DNA from: Anaerolineae bacterium
GTDB taxonomy: Bacteria > Chloroflexota > Anaerolineae > Fen-1058
NCBI GenBank assembly: GCA_003154115.1
Contig: PMCF01000343.1
Location: 1 to 35,317 of the forward strand
DNA length: 35,317 nt
Direction of reading: 5' to 3'
Positions 16,494 to 25,964 of this stretch are shown piece after piece. Position numbers and translations under genes: made by a program. Within the stretch, counting starts at the first letter, position 1. Every line of letters begins with the position of its first letter. Below the pieces are notes generated by a model, which saw nothing but the letters and a program-made list of their open reading frames with translations, had not been told where the DNA came from and did not search any database.

Positions 16494-16560
16494 TGGTCAA
16501 ATAGTCCGGTAGTCAAATAGTCGGATGGTCGAGTTGTCCGGTAGTCTGTAGCCCGCATTT
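16494..16560. repeat. TAGTC-rich short-repeat spacer
   Basis: The 99-nt gap between dcd and argS is made of repeated TAGTC, AAATAGTC and GTCCGGTAGTC words. GACTATTTGAC occurs twice on the minus strand just before the dcd ribosome site. There is no clear -10 box. Confidence 0.6.
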
Positions 16561-16583
16561 GACTACATGACTAGTGGACTTGC

Positions 16584-18284
16584 TCACATACTTTCCGGCG
16601 TCGTCATGCCCATTAACTCCAGCGTGTGCGCTAAAACGCTCTTCGCGGATCGGCACAACATTAAACGGGCAGCGGTCAGCGCCGGCGCTTCGGCATCGAC
16701 GACTTTGCAATCGCGGTAGAAGATGCTAAACGTCGAGGCCAGGTCTTGCGCGTAATACGTCAGGTGGTGCGGCGCGAGATCGCGCACGGCCTGCTCGATG
16801 ATGACGGGCAGTTCCAGCATCTTGCGGATCAAGGCCAGTTCAGCCGGATGTGTCAGCAACTGCACATTGGGCACTTCAGGCAGTTCGACTGCGCCAAGCA
16901 CTTCACTCGCTTTGCGTAGAATGCTGGCGATCCGCGCGTGCGCGTACTGCACGTAGTACACCGGGTTCTTGTCCGACTGCTCTTTTGCCAGCGACAGATC
17001 AAACAACAGCTTGCTATCGATGGTGCGCGTAAGCAGCATGAAGCGAACGGCATCCATGCCTACTTCATTAATAACTTCATGCAAGGCCACTGCCGTGCCG
17101 GCGCTCTTGGAACCTTTTTGTTCCACGCCGTCTTTCATCAGCGTGACGTGCTGATAGAGCAAGATGCTGACGCGCGCCGGATCAAGCCCCAGTGCCTTGG
17201 CCGCGGCCAGCACGCGCGGCTTGTCGCCGTGATGATCCGCACCCCACACATAGATGGCGCGATCGAAACCGCGCAACACCAACTTATCCCACACGTAAGC
17301 GATGTCGGATGCGAAATATGTCGGGCGATCCTCGGGATTGGGAATGATCTGCGGCGAGCGGATGATGACGGCTTCGTTGTCCTCACCCAGATCGGACGAA
17401 GCAAACCAGATTGCGCCGTCTTTTTCCAGTAGTAGTTTTTTTTCTTCCAGCATCTGGTAGACTTGCGCGAAAAGTCCGCTATCGTACAGGCTGCGCTCGG
17501 AATACCACCGATCGTAATGGATGTTCATCCGTTCGCACGTCTGCTTGACATGATCCAACACGCGCTGCGTACCGACTTCGCCCAACGTCTGTACAGCCCC
17601 GGCGCGCGGCGCTTTCACGTACTTATCGCCATACTCATGTGCGAAGTCCTTACCCAGCTCGACGAGAAAATCGCCGGGATAGAATTCTTGCGGCAGCGGC
17701 TCATCGACGCCCAATGCCTGCGCGTAGCGCACATAGACCGTTTCGCCAAACTTGCGCACTTTCGAGCCGACATCGTTCACGTAGTATTCGCGCTGTACGT
17801 CGTAGCCGCACGCCTCAAACAAATTCGCCAGCGTATCGCCGATGATGACGTTGCGGCCCGATCCGATCGTGAGCGGGCCGGTGGGGTTGGCCGATCCATG
17901 TTCCACCTGCACGCGCTTGCCATGCCCGATCGTGAGGTGCGCCCAACTCGGCCCTTCTTCTAAGATGCGCGTGACTTGCGCGGCCAGCCACGGCTCGGCC
18001 AGCGTGAAGTTGATGTAACCCGGCGCGGCCGCTTCCACCTTGCCGAGAAAATCGGCGGCGGGCAGATGCGCGATGATCAGGTTGGCGATCTGCATGGGGG
18101 CCAGTTTCGCCGTTTTAGCGACGGCCATGCCGAGGTTGCTGGAATAGTCGCCATGTGCGGCCACTTTGGGGCGCGCCAGATCGATCGGGGGAAGGGCCAA
18201 CTCCGGCAGAGATTGATCGGCCTGCGCGGCTTGAACTGCCGCGCGCAGTAAATCGGCAATTTGATCGCGAACAAGAACAGTCAT
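16584..18284 (-). CDS. argS: Arginyl-tRNA synthetase
   Basis: A 566-residue class I synthetase that charges tRNA-Arg. The N-terminal part (DYSSNLGMAVAK, PGYINFTL) is the Add-1 domain. The catalytic core follows with SANPTGPLTIGSGRN, where the HIGH signature is replaced by T139-I-G-S142. EYYVNDVGSKVRKFGE, YVWGADHHGDKPRV and QKGSKSAG (the KMSKS loop) are all in order. The C-terminal DALR anticodon-binding domain ends FYRDCKVVDAE...RLMLCRSAKSVL. Length is normal. The start ATG 18284 has GAGGTG 5 nt upstream. A promoter and a hairpin lie directly before it. The degenerate HIGH box is the odd feature; all other motifs argue for a working enzyme, and it is the only argS in the window. Confidence 0.97.
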   Translation of the reverse strand: MTVLVRDQIADLLRAAVQAAQADQSLPELALPPIDLARPKVAAHGDYSSNLGMAVAKTAKLAPMQIANLIIAHLPAADFLGKVEAAAPGYINFTLAEPWLAAQVTRILEEGPSWAHLTIGHGKRVQVEHGSANPTGPLTIGSGRNVIIGDTLANLFEACGYDVQREYYVNDVGSKVRKFGETVYVRYAQALGVDEPLPQEFYPGDFLVELGKDFAHEYGDKYVKAPRAGAVQTLGEVGTQRVLDHVKQTCERMNIHYDRWYSERSLYDSGLFAQVYQMLEEKKLLLEKDGAIWFASSDLGEDNEAVIIRSPQIIPNPEDRPTYFASDIAYVWDKLVLRGFDRAIYVWGADHHGDKPRVLAAAKALGLDPARVSILLYQHVTLMKDGVEQKGSKSAGTAVALHEVINEVGMDAVRFMLLTRTIDSKLLFDLSLAKEQSDKNPVYYVQYAHARIASILRKASEVLGAVELPEVPNVQLLTHPAELALIRKMLELPVIIEQAVRDLAPHHLTYYAQDLASTFSIFYRDCKVVDAEAPALTAARLMLCRSAKSVLAHTLELMGMTTPESM

Positions 18285-18307
18285 CGTGTCACCTCAAAAT
18301 ATGCGAA

Positions 18308-18329
18308 CCCGCCGAATGGGTTCGGCGGG
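18308..18329 (-). promoter_or_regulatory. Hairpin in the argS leader
   Basis: CCCGCCGAA and TTCGGCGGG make a perfect 9-bp stem with a 4-nt loop. It lies between the argS promoter and its ribosome site, which begins about 12 nt further on. It may also stop readthrough from the upstream gene, although no T-run follows immediately. Confidence 0.65.
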
Positions 18330-18336
18330 CGCGCGT

Positions 18337-18365
18337 ATTGTATCGGGTTTGATGCGATTCGACAA
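18337..18365 (-). promoter_or_regulatory. Promoter of argS
   Basis: Minus strand: TTGTCG (18360-18365), 17-nt spacer, TACAAT (18337-18342), about 53 nt upstream of the argS start codon. Confidence 0.75.
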
Positions 18366-18370
18366 GATAG

Positions 18371-18772
18371 TTATTGTGGCGCGAACGGCGCCGGCCACGC
18401 CGGCGATTTGTGGACGTGCACGATCTGCCACTGCCCGTCGCGTTTGATGAGCACGCGGCTTTCGTTGTGTAAACGATGCTCGACACCGCCTTCCGGCCGG
18501 GCGCGACTGAGCATGAAAGTGTAACTGACGATGGCCGTATCGTCATAGAGCTGCAAGCGGGGCTCGAGCAGATCGTAACGGTAATCACCTTCTCCCGCCC
18601 AGCGATGCTCGATCATGAAGCGGTGAAAGTCCAGGCCGTCCTGGCGGTGCGGGGCCACCCACCACTCGAACAGTGACAGGTCGTCGCCGGTTGTCTCTTC
18701 GTAAGCCTTCACATCGCCGCTGAAGATGCTGTTGAGATGGCGATGCAGGGTGTCCCATATTTCTTGCTCCAT
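18371..18772 (-). CDS. SnoaL/NTF2-like (DUF4440 or CaMKII-association type) protein
   Basis: A 133-residue single-domain protein. The order helix (EQEIWDTLHRHLNSIFSGDVKAYEETTGDDLSLFEWW), HRFMIEH, YRYDLLEPRLQLYDDTAIVSYTFM and then RVLIKRDGQWQIVHVHKSPAW is that of the NTF2-like alpha+beta barrel, close to the calcium/calmodulin kinase II association-domain type (KxGxWxIVHxHxS). Members are enzymes or ligand-binding dimers; the substrate cannot be told. The start ATG 18772 has GAGGAGG 8 nt upstream. It lies between the hybrid kinase gene and argS, all on the minus strand, but argS has its own promoter, so it may be monocistronic. Confidence 0.85.
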   Translation of the reverse strand: MEQEIWDTLHRHLNSIFSGDVKAYEETTGDDLSLFEWWVAPHRQDGLDFHRFMIEHRWAGEGDYRYDLLEPRLQLYDDTAIVSYTFMLSRARPEGGVEHRLHNESRVLIKRDGQWQIVHVHKSPAWPAPFAPQ

Positions 18773-18826
18773 GCTGAATGCCTCCTCGTTGATCGCGGTA
18801 TGATGGTCGCGTCAAGCCCGCTTCCC

Positions 18827-18865
18827 GTTGATGGTTTTCATCTCACCTCGCGCCGCTGGCTGAAG
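18827..18865. repeat. Dispersed 39-bp repeat, copy 1
   Basis: GTTGATGGTTTTCATCTCAC and the following 19 nt match 26024-26062 at 33 of 39 positions, and every difference is a transition. It lies in the 126-nt gap between the hybrid kinase gene and the SnoaL-like gene. Confidence 0.65.
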
Positions 18866-18898
18866 GTGATTGCCCTCGGAGCGTATCGGTGTGATTTA

Positions 18899-21800
18899 TC
18901 ACGCCGACTGGAGCCAGACCGTAAAGGCCGCGCCCTGCCCGGGCTGACTCTCGACCGTAATTTGGCCGCCCAGTCGTTCAACAATTTCCCGGCAGATGGC
19001 CAGTCCCAGACCGGTGCCGGGGGCAGTCGATCGGCGGCCGGCTTCACCCCGATAGAATCGTTCAAACAAATGCGGCAGGTCGTTGGCTGAGATGCCCGGG
19101 CCGGTGTCACGCACGGAAACCCTTACCCAGTCACGGGCGTGGTCTTGGCCGGTATCGGTTGTCACGATGATGGTCCCCCCGCCTGGTGTGTAATGGATGG
19201 CGTTAGTCAGCAGGTTGGAAATGACTTGACTGAGCATGACGGTATCGGCTAAGGCCAATGGTAGATGGGGCGCCGCTTCATACCTGAGCGCCAGGCCGTG
19301 TTCGGCGGCCAGCGCCGATCGGTCTGTAGCGAGCAGGCCGGCGAGCTCGCCGACATCGGCCGGGACGAGATTGACGGTTATTACATTCCGATCGAGCCGC
19401 GATAGATCGAGCAGGTTTTCGATCATCTTCGTCAGCCGATTGGTTTCGCGGTGCAAGGTCTGCCTGTACTCGTTATGCTTATCCGGTTTGCCCCGCTCCA
19501 ACAGTTGCAAATACAAGTGCACGTTCGCCAGTGGCGTACGAAGTTCGTGGCTGACGTTGGATACGAATTCATCTTTCATGCGATCGAGCTCTTGGAGACG
19601 CTGATTCGCTTCAGTCAATTCACGCGTCCGATCAGCGACGCGCGTTTCCAGTTCTTCCGCATGGCGGCGGATTTGTTGATACAGCCGCGCGTTCTCTAGT
19701 GCGACCGCCACCTGGTCGGTCAGCGCCCGCAAGAATTCCAGGTCAACATACCGAAAGGCGTTCGCCTCTGGACTTTGCAGGTCGAGGTTACCGAGTACTT
19801 GATCGCCTCGGACAATGGGCGCCACCAATTCCGTGGACGTGCCAGGGACAAACGGATAATAGTCTGGGTCAGCCAACACATCGCTCTCACACACGACTTG
19901 CCGGGTGCGGTACGCCCGGCCATTCAAGCCCAGATCCAACGGCAACGGGACCACGCGTGCTGCTTCGAGTATGTCCGGGGAGTAGCCGCGCAACGAGCGC
20001 CGTTCGAAGCAGCCCAGATCGGGACGCACCACCAGCGCCGAGCCGTGCGTGGCGTGCGTAGCGCGCATCGCCTCATCGGTTAGTTGATCGAGGATGGAGT
20101 CAACATCGAGTGTGGAGTTGACGGCTTGGCTGATGTGGTACAGGGTCTCGAGGCGTTGCCGCCCGGCGCGTTCAGTCTCGAACAGCCGCGCGTTCTCGAT
20201 AGCAATGGCCGCCTGCGCCGCAACAGATTCGAGCAACTGAATATCGATGTCGCCAAACGCGCCCTGCCGTTTGTTGAGCAGTTCGATCACGCCGACGACG
20301 GTGTCGTGGGCGATCAGCGGCACGCACGCCACATCCCGCGTGGTAAAGTTCACGTGACCATAGAAGCGCGAGTCGGAGGCAGCCTGGGGAACCAGTTCTG
20401 GCTGTCGATGTGTTGCGACCCAACCGGCGATGCCTTGGCCGGGTTTCAAGCGCAGGCCAACGACGGCCTGACCAGGCTCGCCAGCCGCGTGGCGAAACAC
20501 CAGCTCGCCAGTCGCCTTCTCTACCAATGCCACCGAACCCGCCTCGGCATCTGTGGCTTGCAGCACATGCTCCAGCAGTGTGACCAGCACGCGGTCGAGG
20601 TCCAGTGTCGAAGTGATGGCCCGGCCAATTTCGTTCAAAGTCGCTAGACGTCGGGCATGGAGCCGGATTTCTTCCTCCGCCCGCCGATGAGCAGCACGAG
20701 TGCGGAGAGCCATGATGCCATACGCCAAGTCATTTGCCAGTTCCGTCAGTAGTTTGACTTCCTCCGAGTAGAAGGCGTCTGGCTTTTCCGCATAGATGTT
20801 GAGCGCGCCAAAAGGCCGCTCGTTAGCAATGAGCGGGAGGGCAATGGACGAAGCATAACCGCGTTTGGCTGCCTCGGCTCGCCAGGGTTCAAAAGCTGGA
20901 TCGGTTGGGATATTCCTGGACACACAGGATTGACCTGTGCGAATGGCTGTACCGGTCGGACTGTGTCCTCGCTCAGTATCCGCCCAGGTGATGTTCAAGG
21001 TTTTAAGGTAGCCTTCTTCATACCCGGCCTGCGCTACCGGCCGCACGGTTTGGGCTTCGTCTTGCTCGGTCAGTCCGACCCAGGCTAGACGATATTGGCC
21101 CACCTTCACAATGATCTGGCAGACTTCATTCAGCAAGGTAAATTCGTCCGTTGTTCGTACCAGCGCTTGATTACAGTCACTGATGGTTCTGAGCGCGCGG
21201 TTCACCTGGTGTAGCTCCTCTTCGGCCTGCTTGCGCTCGGTAAGGTCACGCAGCACTGACAGTATCGCCGGCTTGCCCTGGTAGGTCAGTGCCACAGAGG
21301 CAATCTCCACGTCTATCACACTTCCATCCATTCCAACCAGCTTCTCTTCCAGCGGTGGAACCGCTTTGCCCTCCTCGCTGATCTGCCGCGTTCTTTCCAT
21401 GACCGACCCACGAGAATCAGGATGGACAAAATCAACGACCGGCTTTCCGACAAACAGCTCGGCGCTGGGTGTGTTGACACGCTTTGCGGCGGCTTCATTT
21501 GCATACAGAACGATGCCCGCGCTATGGATGACGATCCCATCGGGGGATAACGTCACCAGCGTGCGATAGCGGTCTTCGCTTTCTCGCAGGGCCTCCTCCG
21601 CCTGCTTGCGTTCGGTGATGTCTGCGATCAGGCCGTCGTAGGCGATCAGGCACTGGTGCTCATCGTAGCGTGGCACAGGGGTATTCCGCACCCAACGGAT
21701 CGAACCGTCGCGATGGATGAGGCGGTGCTCCAGCGGCGGCGCTCCTTCTCTCGACAATACCTTGATCGCCTGCTCCGTCACTGCCTGCCGATCCTGTTCG

Positions 21801-22858
21801 TCGACCATGCGATACCAAAGGTTGGGATCAGCCTCATAGTCCTCCGACGTGTAGCCGGTGACCGCTGCGCAGCCTGGGCCATGAAGAGTGGCAACTGGAC
21901 GGCCAGCCTGGACTTGGACCGTATAGATATAGTCCGTGACCGAATCGAGCAGCTGCTTGTAACGCTTTTCGCTTTCGCGCAGCGCTTCCTCCACCCGCTT
22001 GCGCTCCATGATTTCTGCTTGCAATGCGGCATTGGCGGTGAGCAGCTCAACGGTCCGTTCCTGTACCCGGATTTCCAACTCGTCGTGCGTCTGGCGCAGC
22101 GCTTCCTCCGCCTGCTTGCGCTCGGTGATATCAGTCACCATCGCCAGCGTGCCGGCATATTGTCCTTCTTGGAGAATTGGACTGGCCGACAGCCACGTCC
22201 ATAGAGAGCTGCCGTCCTTGCGACGGAATTTGAACTCATGCTGCTCTGCGCTGCCCGTGCGACGGCGCTCCGTGTTGGCCGTGGCCAGCGCCTGACTTTC
22301 CTTGTCCATGAAGGCGAACAACAACGCGCCTTTCATCTCGTCCACGGCATAGCCGAGCATTTCGCCCATCCTGGCATTGACGAACGTCGTTTTTCCTTCT
22401 GTGTCCGTGGTCCAGATGCCCTCCTGCGAAGTCTCGACGATGCGGCGATACTGGTTCTCGCTCTCTCTAAGTTTTCTATCCATCTGATGCCGATACAGGC
22501 TGGCCTCGATGGCGGCGTGCAATTCCCTTTCTTTGTACGGCTTGAGAATATAGCCCAACGGCCCGGTGATCTTGGCGCGTTGAAGCGTAATCTCATCGGC
22601 GTAGGCTGTGAGATAGATAACGGGGATGTCGTAGCGCACGCGGATTTCTTCCGCGGCCTGGATGCCGTCCATTTCCCCTGCCAGTACGATATCCATTAGG
22701 ACCAGGTCGGGGCGCAGCTCGGCTGCGCATTGGACGGCTTCCTCGCCCGAAGAGGCCGTGGCTGGAACCAGGTAGCCTAAATGCTTCAGCCGGTGCTGGA
22801 TGTCCCTGGCCACAATGCCTTCATCTTCGACCACGAGAATCTGTACAGTAGTGCCCAT
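18899..22858 (-). CDS. Hybrid histidine kinase: REC-PAS-PAS-PAS-GAF-GAF-GAF-HisKA-HATPase
   Basis: A 1319-residue soluble kinase with no membrane segment. A receiver domain comes first (1-120; ED pair at 11-12, phosphoacceptor D56 in LVLMDIVLAG, K106 in YILKPY). Three PAS/PAC units lie at about 135-255, 300-425 and 430-555, each ending DITERKQAEE or DLTERKQAEE, with coiled-coil linkers. Three GAF domains lie at about 570-725, 735-890 and 900-1060. HisKA has the phospho-accepting His in NVSHELRTPL (about 1110), and HATPase_c has NLLTNAIHYTPGG, DTGPGI and GTGLGLAI. The start ATG 22858 follows the upstream kinase gene stop by 15 nt, so the two form an operon. The N-terminal receiver suggests that the partner kinase phosphorylates this protein. 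The signals sensed are unknown. Confidence 0.93.
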   Translation of the reverse strand: MGTTVQILVVEDEGIVARDIQHRLKHLGYLVPATASSGEEAVQCAAELRPDLVLMDIVLAGEMDGIQAAEEIRVRYDIPVIYLTAYADEITLQRAKITGPLGYILKPYKERELHAAIEASLYRHQMDRKLRESENQYRRIVETSQEGIWTTDTEGKTTFVNARMGEMLGYAVDEMKGALLFAFMDKESQALATANTERRRTGSAEQHEFKFRRKDGSSLWTWLSASPILQEGQYAGTLAMVTDITERKQAEEALRQTHDELEIRVQERTVELLTANAALQAEIMERKRVEEALRESEKRYKQLLDSVTDYIYTVQVQAGRPVATLHGPGCAAVTGYTSEDYEADPNLWYRMVDEQDRQAVTEQAIKVLSREGAPPLEHRLIHRDGSIRWVRNTPVPRYDEHQCLIAYDGLIADITERKQAEEALRESEDRYRTLVTLSPDGIVIHSAGIVLYANEAAAKRVNTPSAELFVGKPVVDFVHPDSRGSVMERTRQISEEGKAVPPLEEKLVGMDGSVIDVEIASVALTYQGKPAILSVLRDLTERKQAEEELHQVNRALRTISDCNQALVRTTDEFTLLNEVCQIIVKVGQYRLAWVGLTEQDEAQTVRPVAQAGYEEGYLKTLNITWADTERGHSPTGTAIRTGQSCVSRNIPTDPAFEPWRAEAAKRGYASSIALPLIANERPFGALNIYAEKPDAFYSEEVKLLTELANDLAYGIMALRTRAAHRRAEEEIRLHARRLATLNEIGRAITSTLDLDRVLVTLLEHVLQATDAEAGSVALVEKATGELVFRHAAGEPGQAVVGLRLKPGQGIAGWVATHRQPELVPQAASDSRFYGHVNFTTRDVACVPLIAHDTVVGVIELLNKRQGAFGDIDIQLLESVAAQAAIAIENARLFETERAGRQRLETLYHISQAVNSTLDVDSILDQLTDEAMRATHATHGSALVVRPDLGCFERRSLRGYSPDILEAARVVPLPLDLGLNGRAYRTRQVVCESDVLADPDYYPFVPGTSTELVAPIVRGDQVLGNLDLQSPEANAFRYVDLEFLRALTDQVAVALENARLYQQIRRHAEELETRVADRTRELTEANQRLQELDRMKDEFVSNVSHELRTPLANVHLYLQLLERGKPDKHNEYRQTLHRETNRLTKMIENLLDLSRLDRNVITVNLVPADVGELAGLLATDRSALAAEHGLALRYEAAPHLPLALADTVMLSQVISNLLTNAIHYTPGGGTIIVTTDTGQDHARDWVRVSVRDTGPGISANDLPHLFERFYRGEAGRRSTAPGTGLGLAICREIVERLGGQITVESQPGQGAAFTVWLQSA

Positions 22859-22873
22859 TGCCTCATCCCCCAG

Positions 22874-24637
22874 TTACTGTCTTCTCTCAGGCTTCGCCGC
22901 CGGGAATGAAATCTTGAATTCCGTTCCGCCGGCGCGCTGGAGTTCGATCGTACCCCCCAGTTGTTTGACGAGCGTGGTGACTAATTGTAAGCCTAATGAG
23001 GTCGTGTGGCGAAAATCCAGATCTGGCGGGACTCCCCTGCCATTATCGCCGACGATCAACACATACAGCCCAGCGTCGCCCACCGGGCCGTTTAGGCTGA
23101 GATGGATTACACCCGAACTCCGCGCCAGTACGCGATCCTTCAGCCCGGCAGGCCCGTTGCTTGATCGAGGAAAGGCATGCTTCAGGCAATTGGAGATCAA
23201 CTCGTTGATGATCAATCCTAAGGGAACGGCGACATCGATACCGATCGAAACATCCTCAACATCGACCTGTAGCTGAGTTCCTGCGGCACCGGCGCCATAG
23301 ACGCTGAACAGGCTGGCGGCCAGATCATGGATGTAGTCATTCAAGTCAACTTGCGCTAAGTCTTCTGAACTGTACAGTTTTTCGTGGACGAGGGCGATGG
23401 AGTCGATGCGACTCTGACTGTCTTGGAAAGCCGCAATCACCTGTTGGCTCGGGTTGCTGGCAGACTGCAAACTGAGCAAACTGGATATGAGTTGCAGGTT
23501 GTTCTTGACCCGATGGTGGATTTCCTTGAGCAGCACTTCCTTCTCTTCCAAAGCCGCTTTAACTCGTTCCTCGGCCAATTTGCGCTCGGCGATTTCTTTT
23601 TGGGCTGCTGTGAACAGTCGGGCGTTCTCCTGGATTATCAAGATTTGACGCAGCAGGACCAGCCCGCCTATGGTTCCCACCCCCCAGGCCAGCGCAGAAA
23701 AGCTGATGGGCAGCGGATGTTCGTGACTCCACACGAGCAAGCAGTAGGCGGCAATCATCCAGGAAAACGGTAAATAAAAGGTCCAGCGGAATTGTCTGTA
23801 CCACGGTTCAGCCGGGTGCGAAGCCAGCGGCAAGTCCGCGGACCGCGTAGTCGCTAGTGCTATGCCGGCCAGACCGGTCAAAGCGCAACTCACGAGATAC
23901 CCGGTATCGACCAAGTTACCCGTTACATATATTCCCTGCAAGGACTGAAAACTAAAAGCGGTATCACTGATGATCAGCATGGTAACGCTGAGGGCCAGGA
24001 GGGCCACTGGGCCTTGGCCCGACCAATGAAGCCGGCTGAACAGCAGCTCGATCAGTGCGAAGAACAGCACCAAATCTAAGATGGGATAGCACACGGAGAG
24101 TGCTAACGTCAACGGATCTTGTTCGCCGACGGCCATCATGGGTGCGATCAAAAAGGCCCCGGACACCAAAGTGGCCGCAATCATGATGATGCCCATGTCG
24201 ATCAACTGCTTGAGTCGCTCGCCGGGGGCACGGGACGCCGCCGCTAAGCGCAGCAGTCCAATGGCAAAGAGAGGGTAATACATCAGATACAGTCCGTCTG
24301 CCAGTGAAGGGAAAGGTCGCTCGTGAAAACCGAGCTCGATAATCGCCCACACGGCCTCGGCCAGTGCATTGAACAACTGCGCCGTGGCTAATACGACCCA
24401 GGCACCACGGACAATCCGATCCGATCCCTTGGCCTGCCGCGCGGCGTAGAACAAGCAAGCGGCCGCTAGTCCGCTGACTATTGGAAACAACACATCGTTA
24501 AGCACAACTCGAAGCGATGAATCAGTGGCCAACCCGACCGCCAGCGCGGCGTGACCGAGCACAATACCAGCTGCCAGGATGGCGGCGTTGCGAAAAGAGA
24601 CAACCGACTTGTCACCCGCCGAAATGCGCATGACCAT
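22874..24637 (-). CDS. Membrane HisKA_2-family sensor histidine kinase
   Basis: A 587-residue kinase. Residues about 15-335 contain 8-9 hydrophobic membrane segments, with [23 protein letters not shown] and [19 protein letters not shown] between and within them; I associate this sensor type with many diguanylate cyclases and kinases in Chloroflexota. A coiled coil (340-370) leads to HisKA_2 with [21 protein letters not shown] (His 374/375), then a HATPase_c ([43 protein letters not shown]). The start is ATG 24637 or ATG 24631; GAAGG lies 4 or 10 nt upstream respectively. A TTGACC/TACAAT promoter precedes it. It is first in an operon with the REC-PAS-GAF kinase, whose receiver is its likely target. 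Confidence 0.92.
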   Translation of the reverse strand: MVMRISAGDKSVVSFRNAAILAAGIVLGHAALAVGLATDSSLRVVLNDVLFPIVSGLAAACLFYAARQAKGSDRIVRGAWVVLATAQLFNALAEAVWAIIELGFHERPFPSLADGLYLMYYPLFAIGLLRLAAASRAPGERLKQLIDMGIIMIAATLVSGAFLIAPMMAVGEQDPLTLALSVCYPILDLVLFFALIELLFSRLHWSGQGPVALLALSVTMLIISDTAFSFQSLQGIYVTGNLVDTGYLVSCALTGLAGIALATTRSADLPLASHPAEPWYRQFRWTFYLPFSWMIAAYCLLVWSHEHPLPISFSALAWGVGTIGGLVLLRQILIIQENARLFTAAQKEIAERKLAEERVKAALEEKEVLLKEIHHRVKNNLQLISSLLSLQSASNPSQQVIAAFQDSQSRIDSIALVHEKLYSSEDLAQVDLNDYIHDLAASLFSVYGAGAAGTQLQVDVEDVSIGIDVAVPLGLIINELISNCLKHAFPRSSNGPAGLKDRVLARSSGVIHLSLNGPVGDAGLYVLIVGDNGRGVPPDLDFRHTTSLGLQLVTTLVKQLGGTIELQRAGGTEFKISFPAAKPERRQ

Positions 24638-24671
24638 TGCCCTTCAGATGGTGCGAGGAGTACGATAATTC

Positions 24672-24701
24672 ATTGTAGACTAAAAGAGGGTTGCAGGTCA
24701 A
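24672..24701 (-). promoter_or_regulatory. Promoter of the two-kinase operon
   Basis: Minus strand: TTGACC (24696-24701), 18-nt spacer, TACAAT (24672-24677), 35 nt upstream of the kinase start codon. Confidence 0.75.
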
Positions 24702-24892
24702 AAGTCCCGTATGCCAGACGTTTGGATGCGCGTCAAAGTTTTGCGGTGGCGACAGGCTGGCGACTGCCCACTCCGCTGCGCTGCGGGGTGCTTCGCAATG
24801 TCGCGCCTTTCGAGCCGGTGGCTGAGCGTCCACCGACGTGGACGCGGTCTCGTCGGCCGTGAGCAGCCGCCGAACGCAGCCCTTGCACGAAC
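24702..24892. other. Non-coding spacer with GC-rich dispersed-repeat text
   Basis: No gene seen. It contains a CCGCTGCGCTGCGGGGTGCT hairpin-like repeat word (about 24773-24792) of a common intergenic type. Short frames across it look like translated repeat, not protein. Confidence 0.5.
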
Positions 24893-24924
24893 ACGGGCGG
24901 GCATGAATGTTCACGCCCGCCCGT
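24893..24924 (-). terminator. Stem-loop terminator of the oxidoreductase gene
   Basis: ACGGGCGGGC and GCCCGCCCGT pair over 10 bp around a 12-nt loop, 35 nt beyond the stop codon of the Gfo/Idh/MocA gene. It lacks a strong T-run, so it is an intrinsic terminator of weak type or a 3'-protecting hairpin. Confidence 0.6.
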
Positions 24925-24959
24925 CTAACTCAGCTAGCCTGCACTTCTCGATCGATCGG

Positions 24960-25949
24960 CTACTTTTCAAACGGATACTTAAGCCCGATCTGCGTCCGAA
25001 TCTTATCCATCAGCTCCATGTTCGCCAGCGTGTGCGCGTGCGGCATGGCGGGGCTTTCCAGCAGACCCGCCCGGATGCAGCGCATAGCTTCCTCGATTTC
25101 ATATTCAAACCCGTTGCGGCGTAACGGCTTGGAGACCGTCACTTCGCGATCGCCAGTCATCAGGGTGGCACGGGACGCCGCCCAGAAATTGGCGTGGATG
25201 TGGATGCGGCCCTGCGCGCCGTAGATGAGGAACTCATTCGCATTGTCGCTGATGAAGTTACTACTGAACTGAGAAATCACACCGTTGTCGTACTTCAGGT
25301 TTACAGCGGTCAGCTCATCGACGCCCGTTTTACCCAGATAGGCCTGCGCGCTAAAGGAATGCGGCTCCCGCCCCATGACCCACTGGGAGACCGCTATCGG
25401 GTAAACGCCCATATCCAACAACGTTCCTCCGGCCAGTTCCGGATTCAGCCAGCGGTCAGTCTCACCTTTCGGCACATTGATGCCGAAGGTCGAGACCAGC
25501 AGTTTCACGTCGCCGATGACACCCTCATCCAGCCATTCACGTATTTGCAGGTAGATGGGCAAATGGCGCGTCCAGAGCGCTTCCATCAGGAAGACGTTTT
25601 TGGCGCGGGCGAGATCGATCAGTTGTTTTGTTTCCACGGCATTCACCGTCAGGGGTTTTTCGCACAGCACCGGCTTGCCTGCAGTGAGGCAGAGCCGGGC
25701 GTTGTCAAAGTGGAAGCGATGCGGCCTGGCGATGTAAACCGCATCCACCTGCGGATCATTGACCAGAGCCTCATACGAATCATACGTTTTCTCGCCGTGA
25801 TATTGCTGCGCAAAGGCTTTCGCTCGCTCCAGGTTGCTGCTGGCGACGGCGTACAATGCCGCATCGTCGATCGCCAGTAAGGCGTCGCCAAATTGCTGCG
25901 CGATGCGGCCGGGGCCTAACACGCCCCAATTGAATTTCTTGTTTGCCAT
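24960..25949 (-). CDS. Gfo/Idh/MocA family NAD(P)-dependent oxidoreductase
   Basis: A 329-residue protein. The N-terminal Rossmann fold has GVLGPGRIAQQF as the dinucleotide loop, then VDAVYIARPHRFHFDN and the family hallmark CEKPLTVN with the catalytic Lys. The C-terminal beta-sheet domain includes ALWTRHLPIYLQIREWL, GGTLLDMGVYPI and the late sheet strands. The subtype (EKPLT, EALWTRHLP) resembles dihydrodiol/D-xylose dehydrogenase-like members. Given xylA and xylB nearby on the opposite strand, a sugar dehydrogenase is plausible, but the substrate is not proven. The start ATG 25949 has AGGAGT 6 nt upstream and its own promoter. Confidence 0.9.
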   Translation of the reverse strand: MANKKFNWGVLGPGRIAQQFGDALLAIDDAALYAVASSNLERAKAFAQQYHGEKTYDSYEALVNDPQVDAVYIARPHRFHFDNARLCLTAGKPVLCEKPLTVNAVETKQLIDLARAKNVFLMEALWTRHLPIYLQIREWLDEGVIGDVKLLVSTFGINVPKGETDRWLNPELAGGTLLDMGVYPIAVSQWVMGREPHSFSAQAYLGKTGVDELTAVNLKYDNGVISQFSSNFISDNANEFLIYGAQGRIHIHANFWAASRATLMTGDREVTVSKPLRRNGFEYEIEEAMRCIRAGLLESPAMPHAHTLANMELMDKIRTQIGLKYPFEK

Positions 25950-25964
25950 GTTTAACTCCTATTG

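Noticed and set aside
16938-17963. Two plus-strand frames of 164 and 166 residues
   Set aside because: Both are antisense to argS, which has full motif support.
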